Source: Acanthosepion pharaonis (Eukaryota; Mollusca; Cephalopoda; Sepiida; Sepiidae). From it: 64,000 nt of DNA. Below the pieces are notes generated by a model. That model worked only from the letters and a program-made list of their open reading frames with translations, did not search any database and was not told where the DNA came from. How positions within the stretch are numbered: the stretch's first letter is position 1; the number at the start of each line of letters is the position of its first letter. Location of the stretch: positions 381,001 to 445,000 of the forward strand of contig CAHIKZ030003464.1 in NCBI GenBank assembly GCA_903632075.3. Reading direction: 5' to 3'. Positions 58,258-64,000 of this stretch are shown here, one piece after another. The translations under genes and the position numbers were made by a program.

Positions 58258-59089
58258 CCCTCTCTAAAGTAATGTTGCCACACACCGACTTCCAACCCAA
58301 CATAAATAGGAGCATTAAAGAAAAATGGCATCAATTATGGAATAACTGTATAAACAATAAACTATTCAGCATCCAACCAATCATCAGTGAAAGACTGTCA
58401 AGTTCCAGAAAGATAAGGAGAGAGGAGATGGTTCTAGCCAGACTCTGTATTGGACACACACATATATAACATACATGGGGCACCTCAGCGTGGTGTAATG
58501 GTTAGCAAGCTTGTCTCACTAGAACATATTACGACTAAGTAGTGATTTCAATCCTCACTGGGTGCTCCATACTTACAGCCTTGTGCCACATCTAAGCAGC
58601 ACTTAGAAAATCGCTATAACCCACCAACATCTACTAAAAAATGAGGAACCACAAATGTGTCCTATGCCAGGAACCATATACAGTCAAACACATTCTATTA
58701 AACTGCTATAAATTTCAGCAAACCTGAATCAAACTCTACAAATCAGATAAAGGATCTATTAGAAAATATCATAAATTTCATTAAAGAATTTAGGCACTAC
58801 AGAAAATACATATATAAAAAAAACAGTTTAGTAAGTCTGCTTACTTACATGGTTTTGTAACCTATTCTGGAACGAAAAATTATTTCCAGCAATACATTTT
58901 TGAAGAAAATTATTACGATCAATACATTTGACTCTCAATAAAATCCCTCTTTATAAAATATGTCAATGAAAAATGATTTCTTATAAAGAAGTCATACTCT
59001 GTTCGTATGAATCTATCAGAAAAATCTTGTCAGCATTAAATAACCCTTCAAGATTGATATGCCATTAAACTAAATAAACCTAAACCAAA
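58258..59089 (+). mobile_element. LINE 'A' 3' fragment (I/jockey-like with RNase-H-like end)
   Basis: The + frame at about 58263-58469 gives a C-terminal LINE domain with EKWHQLWNN, RREEMVLARLCIGHTH and, after a SINE interruption, NEEPQMCPMPG. This resembles the RNase-H/C-terminal region of I-group or related LINEs. Downstream are the family's 3' UTR hallmarks: ACCAGCAATACATTT repeats near 58886, a TAAATAACCC...GATTGATATGCC block near 59035, and an AACCTAAACC tail. The 5' end is truncated and joined to U6. Confidence 0.7.
58482..58625 (+). mobile_element. tRNA-derived SINE nested in the LINE
   Basis: TGGTGTAATGGTTAGCAAGC is a near-ideal tRNA box A, and a weaker box B (TTTCAATCC) follows near 58550. 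The LINE reading frame resumes on the other side of this segment, so the SINE is younger than the U6/LINE insertion. Its exact ends and duplication could not be fixed. Confidence 0.6.
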
Positions 59090-59100
59090 CTGTTGAATAT

Positions 59101-59689
59101 ATTACAATATTGGATTACAAGCATCAAATTTTCATTCAATGAAGTTCTTCTCTGTGAAATAGAACCCTGCTAATAAAATTTTGGTATTTTAGGACTGAAT
59201 TTACATAAATTCTTTAGAGAATTTCTGTTGAAAAAAATTTCAATTACAGCATAGTGTATAGCACATTAGTGAGGAAATATTTTAATAAATAGTATCATTT
59301 TAAGTTCAAAGCTTCCAAAAGCTGTTAAAATCAAGCAAAAATAATTATCAGTTATCTGTTTGGCTTCCTCACTTTGTAGTTTAATTGATGAACTTATTTG
59401 ACATAATGAAAATTGATTTGATTTCGTTCTGATATTTCTTCTTTTTACAAAAGAAACAAATTGAGAGCACTTTTGACTAACATTCTATTCTCATTCAAAG
59501 GAGAAATATTGCTTCTCGACTAGATATCATTGCTGTACAAATTTTTATTAGTTTTTTTTTCTCCACTTTTTTAAGGGCTATGTTTCTTCAGAAAATAGAT
59601 GATCATGACACTTCACAGCATTCTTTTCTTTATTATCTGTGAATTGACACAATAGTTTTCCATTGCCTTCTTCATGATTTTGCACCTAG
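59101..59689. other. AT-rich non-coding sequence
   Basis: Nothing recognised. Confidence 0.4.
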
Positions 59690-59885
59690 ATTGTTTGCCC
59701 TACCAAGGCTAAAAAGCTCAGTCTACCTTACTATTTTACCCATAGCTTGAAGAGAGAAGAGATGTAGTTCTGCTTTTTCCAGGGGTATTAGATGCAACAG
59801 CCTTAGCTGAGATTTGAACTCTTATTTTTTATTGATTCCATTTTCTGTGCAAGTAACTAATATGCCACTTGCATATCCACTTTGG
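59690..59885 (-). mobile_element. SINE 'E'-like decayed copy
   Basis: The minus strand shows a weak box B, GAGTTCAAATCTCAGC, and the AAAGC...GTAGACTGAGC body block seen in other SINE E copies. Confidence 0.45.
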
Positions 59886-59897
59886 TTATTATAATAT

Positions 59898-60006
59898 TAT
59901 TATCAATAAATGCCCATATTGAATTGATATTAATGAGGTAATAAATGCCCATATTGAATTGATATTAATGAGGTAATAAATGCCCATATTGAATTGATAT
60001 TAATGA
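59898..60006 (+). repeat. 35-bp exact tandem repeat, three copies
   Basis: AATAAATGCCCATATTGAAT followed by TGATATTAATGAGGT recurs at about 59906, 59941 and 59976. Confidence 0.9.
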
Positions 60007-60558
60007 TAAGGTATGGATGTATTTTGCTTATCTAATATATTGCTTCATTGTCGATTTGATTTATAAACAAGAAATTATTAAATATCTATTAAGAAATTTG
60101 TGAATATTTCTAATATTCAAGCTTATATTTTGTACTTCACATTTCCAAATAATTTCTGTCCTGCACAGACATGAATTTTTAAAGAAAAAGTTTAAGAAGT
60201 TTTTAAAGGAATCACTGTTATTATCATTAATTTATATAAAATTGATCGATTCCGTATAATATCAACATGGAGGCTTGTGGCCATATAGAGTTGAAACACA
60301 GGTTTCCATATAATCTGTGCCTTTGCTTCCTTTTTTTCAGCCATGTTTCAAATGCCTTTAAGGTACTGTAATGGAAAAAGAAACAAGATAATTATTGTTT
60401 CAATTATAATAAAAAATAACAAAAATAGCATGTTATTATTTTTAAAAAAAAATTTTTTTTGCTAAGGCAATACTATGAAGGGATCTGTGGGTAGCATAGC
60501 TTTTATTGGTGTGGAAACATGGAATCAGTCACCTAAGTTCAAATGTTGGCAGGTTCAC
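60007..60558. other. AT-rich non-coding sequence
   Basis: Nothing recognised. Confidence 0.4.
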
Positions 60559-60668
60559 AGCTACATCACATTGAAACACTAGTTCCCTTACAAGCACCTA
60601 AGTTAAGCAACATTGAGCCTGGTCAGTACCTAGCTGGATAACTGCTTGGGAATACCAGGCGCTGTTAT
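60559..60668 (+). mobile_element. 5S rRNA-derived SINE head
   Basis: AGCTACATCACATTGAAACA, AAGTTAAGCAACATTGAGCC, TGGTCAGTACCTAGCTGG and TTGGGAATACCAGGCGCTGT follow 5S rRNA order. The tRNA-like half is absent here; an ATC run follows. Confidence 0.8.
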
Positions 60669-60944
60669 TATCATCATCATCCTTTTCAACTCCTTATGGT
60701 TGATCAAAACTCCATTGACAATCCCTTTCTACACAGTTTGATCCTGCATTGCTGTCCCCAGATCCACAGAAATTGTAACCATGGTCTATTTGGTAGAGTT
60801 GCAGTATAAACCACAGGTTGACTCTGTAGGTGTTGAAGAAACACAAATGTGTCCGATTAACAGGGATGAGCTGGCTATCCTAACAGACAAGAATACTATG
60901 AAATGAGCAACCAGACATTGTTTATTACAATTAGGTGTAAGCAA

Positions 60945-61365
60945 GCAATGAAGAAAACAGCTTCCCTGTGCCTTTTCTATAAATATTTTCATCGTACTTG
61001 TTCTGAAGAACTTTCTTCTATTATGCCTTGACTTTATGAATTTAAGCACAGTACTAGATTGGCAGCTAGGTCTCATCATTCTATAGTTGAAATGGTGAGA
61101 TGTAACCATAAGTTCTATGCTAACAGTTTCTTCTCTCATAGTTCTTGCTTGTGGAACTCTCCTTTGGCTTCATGCTTTCCAATCAACTTTGATCTTTAAA
61201 AATTTAAATGCAATGTTATTTTCTGTCTTAATTCCTGTTCTTTAATTTTTCTCTCTCCTTAATAGTATTATTGTTTTTTCTCATATTCTTTAACACTCAG
61301 TAGCCCACTTCTGTCTTAGTGGCTTTATTGCCTTGCATGGGGTGAAATGATTAAAAAAAAAAAAA
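60945..61365 (+). mobile_element. LINE 'B' 3' part
   Basis: It runs from CAGCTTCCCTGTGCCTTTTC through ACTAGATTGGCAGCTAGGTC and ends TGCCTTGCATGGGGTGAAAT plus A-run at 61365, about 280 bp before the CADPS exon. Confidence 0.75.
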
Positions 61366-61644
61366 AAAGAAGAAAAGTTAATAATGAAGAAAAAGTTAAT
61401 AAATTTGGAAAGATTAAAGAGAGATTTTTTTTTCTGGTCAAATTTAAAGAAAATAATTGGCCAATGCAATGTTAAATTCATTCTGAATGAGAATAAAATG
61501 AAAATTATTCTCTGCTCTTGATGATTACGTATTGCTCAGCTATACTTATATCAGTATAAATTATTTTTTCAGTTGCATCAGGATATTTGTTTCCTTTGCT
61601 CATGTTTCTTTATTTTTCTTTCTTCCATTGTCTCATGTTTTTAG

Positions 61645-61800
61645 CAATGGATGTGCTACATCTGAAGATATGTTATGGAAATTAGATGCGCTCCAGTCGT
61701 TCATTCGTGACCTACGATGGCCTGAGGAAGTATTTGCAGAACACCTGGACAATAGACTGAAGATCATGGCTGCTGATATGATTGAAGCTGCAGCCAAACG
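61645..61800 (+). CDS. CADPS: Internal exon of CADPS (CAPS/unc-31)
   Basis: This exon encodes about 52 residues of the calcium-dependent secretion activator, a cytosolic and membrane-associated protein that primes dense-core vesicles for regulated exocytosis. The translation runs from NGCATSED through WKLDALQSFIRDLRWPEEVF to ADMIEAAAKR. Compared from memory with animal CADPS, it matches the block just after the PH- and MUN/MHD-type central region. A pyrimidine-rich tract ending in TTTTTAG precedes base 61645, and ACG|GTATGT forms the donor at 61801. The exon begins and ends in phase 2, so its 156 bp keep the frame. The open reading frame continues into both introns, but conservation stops sharply at the splice sites. 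No neighbouring CADPS exon is visible here, so the upstream intron may exceed 61 kb. Identity is confident; gene-wide structure cannot be judged from one exon. Confidence 0.93.
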
Positions 61801-61959
61801 GTATGTACTTTTTCTTAAATCTTATTTCCAATCTGTCATTATTTATTTATTGTCTTTTATTTAGTTTTACATATACTAAACTTTCACAAGAGCTACTCTA
61901 GATAGTGTTACAGATACCAATATGATAATAGTCCCCACATATGATGACAAACTACATCT

Positions 61960-62540
61960 GGCTGCAACATTGGCAGATTTAACGTTTTGAGGAGCATGGA
62001 ACCACCTCTTAAATGCTTTTGTTTCCAGGTCTACCTGGCCCAGGGTGGTAGCACCTGTTAGGGTCTCAGCTATGGGCAAATAGTGAATCCCCTTAACAAA
62101 GGTCAAAATACTAGGAAAGTATAAAAGTACATTTTTATAGCAAAGTGACCAGCAATACATTTTACAGTAGAATTACCAACAATACATTTTTATAGCAAAT
62201 TGACCAACAATACATTTTAGTTTTTTAAATAAAATTAATAACAATTTGCTATGATAAATCTCATTTCTTATAAGGAAAAACAAATTTCCAATCATTTGAT
62301 TTTGGAAGATTATCTGGTAAAAAACAGTGATACATTTAAGTAATTATAGTTTAATCCTGGAATAATTTCATTCTCTTGAATTAATTATAAAGTTTGAATT
62401 TTCATATTTAGATTTCATCATTAAATAACCCATGGAGGTGTTGATATGCCGCTAAACAAAATCAACCAAACCAAACAAAACAGATTTCGATATTAAATAA
62501 CCGATAGAGGTTGATACGCAGCTGAACAAAATCAACGAAA
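61960..62540 (+). mobile_element. LINE 'A' 3' end
   Basis: It starts 160 bp after the CADPS exon with GAGGAGCATGGAACCACCTC and GGTGGTAGCACCTGTTAGGG, includes four AC(C/A)AGCAATACATTTTA units, and shows two TTAAATAACC ends (62422 and 62494). Confidence 0.75.
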
Positions 62541-62814
62541 CCATTCAACCAGCCAATATGATAATGCTGAATGATGCTTATCATATTAACAGAATAAAAG
62601 ATGATAAAAATGAAGATTATAAGATGATGATGATTGCCCTACCTGTTGAGGTCTGAAATGTTGGAACTAAAAATTGAGCTCATCTGAACATTTGCCATGG
62701 GAATAGCAATAGGATAGTGACAGGCTTGCAATATTGAATCTTTGAGAAACAGGCTGGGCTGTTCATGTAAATGATTTTGAACTTAATGAGAAGTTCTAGC
62801 TTAGATATAACAGC

Positions 62815-63065
62815 AATGGTTCATTTTTGGTTTAATTTGACCCTTGTAAAGATAAAAGCATGGCAGAAGGAGTTCAATACATCTTGGATTGATGAGCTGA
62901 TCAGTTTTTGTAGAACCAACCCCCAAGATGATGCTTCTTTGATCACTACAATCTTAACTTGTTAAGGTCCAATGTTAACCATTATCTCCCCAACATATCC
63001 CCAAGCCTCTACCTTGGGTGGCTCTTGGGTTTTGTAAAGGGTGAACATTATTGTAAAAAAAAAAA
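62815..63065 (+). mobile_element. LINE 'D' 3' end
   Basis: Coding remnants read AWQKEFNTSWIDELISFCRT with SLITTILTC, and the tail is GGTTTTGTAAAGGGTGAACA plus A-run. Confidence 0.65.
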
Positions 63066-63244
63066 TCTATAGTAATGAATTAAATATAGGAATTCTATTT
63101 GAATTGTGGAATTAACCCAAGAGATGTTCAAAGAATGTAGCCTCATTGAGATTGTAACTGTTTATTGCACTGTTAAATAGAGTTCAAAGGAGAGATCGGT
63201 TGCAAGGTTCAGATCATCATGTTTTTTTGGAAGTGTGTCCATAA

Positions 63245-63465
63245 TGAGAAATTGGGTATTTGCACATAAGTGAATATAACGAACCCAACTGAAATTGGAA
63301 CTTGGCTCCCTGATTAACAATTCCAAGCCATTATCCATTACACCTCCTACACATCCAAGCTTACAGTACCAGGTATTCCCAAGTGGTTACTCATCTAGAT
63401 ACTGACCAGGCTTAACTCTGGTGATTGTATGGGACCAGTTTTACAGCATGATGTGGCCATATACC
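63245..63465 (-). mobile_element. 5S rRNA/tRNA hybrid SINE, inverse copy
   Basis: The minus strand starts near 63462 with GGTATATGGCCACATCATGC, then CAGAGTTAAGCCTGGTCAGT, GGGAATACCTGGTACTGTAA and, directly adjoining, GTGTAATGGATAATGGCTTG with a decayed box B. The tail is missing or diverged. Confidence 0.82.
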
Positions 63466-63660
63466 TTTACCCTGAGTAAAAAAATCTTAGACAAGTGTAG
63501 TAAAATGAGATCATTCCACTCCTGTAGAATCAATGAAGGGTTTTGTTTGAAATTCCTGGAAGGTTACCTAGATTGAATATTAGGGGGCACAACATCTAAA
63601 ATATTATGACAAAAACATTATCTATATAATGATTATATATCTTGAAAAAAATAAGTATAT

Positions 63661-64000
63661 GAGGTTTGATCAAAAAGTATCAGGACTGTTACTATAGTAA
63701 TAGAGCTAAATTATGCAGAGTGAAGCTGCTTGGCACAGATTAACCTTGAACTCTGTCACACATATCATTCTAAGTTCTTGCTTGCTTCCATTGTTTATAG
63801 CTGTGCTTGGAAGGAAAGTGTGTAGAGTGTGGTCATCTCACCACACCACAGAAGTTTAATCAGTAACCATGGCATGTGCAGCAGTTTTTGGCCAAGGATC
63901 ACATTCCCCAGGGTTAACAACCACCATATTCTCCAGATCTCGACCGTTGTGAATTTTTCCTCTTCAAAAATCAAATGCCACTTGAAACAAACAAGATTCC
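63661..64000 (+). mobile_element. Internally deleted mariner-like element, runs off the window
   Basis: GAGGTTTGATCAAAAAGTAT after a TATA flank (63661) resembles a mariner terminal repeat. Near the window end a frameshifted frame reads FLAKDHIPQ, QPPYSPDLDRCEFFLF and KNQMPLETN, the C-terminal PPYSPDL...FLF signature of DD34D mariner transposases (third catalytic position altered). Most of the transposase between is missing. Confidence 0.72.

Larger units (their letters stand above)
58137..59100 (+). mobile_element. Chimeric U6 snRNA/LINE retropseudogene with 11-bp target-site duplication
   Basis: The 11 bases CTGTTGAATAT occur at 58137-58147, immediately before the first base of a U6 copy, and again at 59090-59100, immediately after the LINE tail AACCTAAACCAAA. 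Between them lie U6 (58148-58255) and a 5'-truncated LINE in the same orientation (58258-59089). This is the structure expected when a LINE reverse transcriptase switches template from its own RNA to U6 RNA during target-primed reverse transcription, as described for mammalian U6-L1 chimeras. A tRNA-derived SINE later inserted into the LINE part. Confidence 0.85.

Overview
This is animal nuclear DNA: AT-rich, with very little coding sequence and a dense cover of transposable-element fossils and microsatellites. Only one host-gene exon can be supported. It is a 156-bp exon at 61645-61800 (+) of CADPS (CAPS/unc-31, the calcium-dependent secretion activator of dense-core vesicle release), with good splice sites at both ends. 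No other conserved exon was found, so most of the window reads as giant-intron sequence around it. The mix of a neuronal gene with huge introns, 5S/tRNA-derived SINEs, several LINE lineages, Penelope-like, Tc1/mariner and hAT fossils and many (TA)n tracts fits a mollusc, most likely a cephalopod. That assignment is inference, because no species-diagnostic gene is present.

Layout. 1-10 kb: a 40-bp minisatellite, TA-centred hairpins, a 204-bp satellite array, a non-autonomous hAT element, and two LINE copies broken by later insertions. 10-24 kb: an LTR-like repeat, an inverted copy of a 1.2-1.4 kb AT-rich repeat ('family G'), a 62/63-bp array with higher-order structure, several LINE C-terminal fragments, and a mariner-like transposase fossil. 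24-32 kb: tRNA-derived SINEs beside (TA)n tracts, a second family G copy, and hairpins. 32.3-36.6 kb: the most striking mobile element, a Penelope-like element encoding reverse transcriptase plus GIY-YIG nuclease, enclosed by inverted repeats of about 830 bp. 36.6-49 kb: LINE tails, a Tc1 fossil with a nested SINE, full-length 5S-rRNA/tRNA hybrid SINEs, and a TIR element. 49-56 kb: a third family G copy carrying a solo LTR, an LTR with env-like remnants, and LINE fragments. 56-64 kb: SINE repeats, a U6-snRNA/LINE chimeric retropseudogene with a perfect target-site duplication, the CADPS exon, and more LINE, SINE and mariner remnants.

How the parts relate. LINE 'A' (RNase-H-like domain, 3' end with repeated ACCAGCAATACATTT and an AACCAAACC tail) and the 5S/tRNA SINE share a similar 3' tail, which suggests the SINE used the LINE machinery. 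Nested insertions with clean target-site duplications give a relative chronology. A CTGANGA...GAAAC pattern resembling a hammerhead ribozyme core recurs in several unrelated-looking repeats, including both arms of the Penelope-like element.
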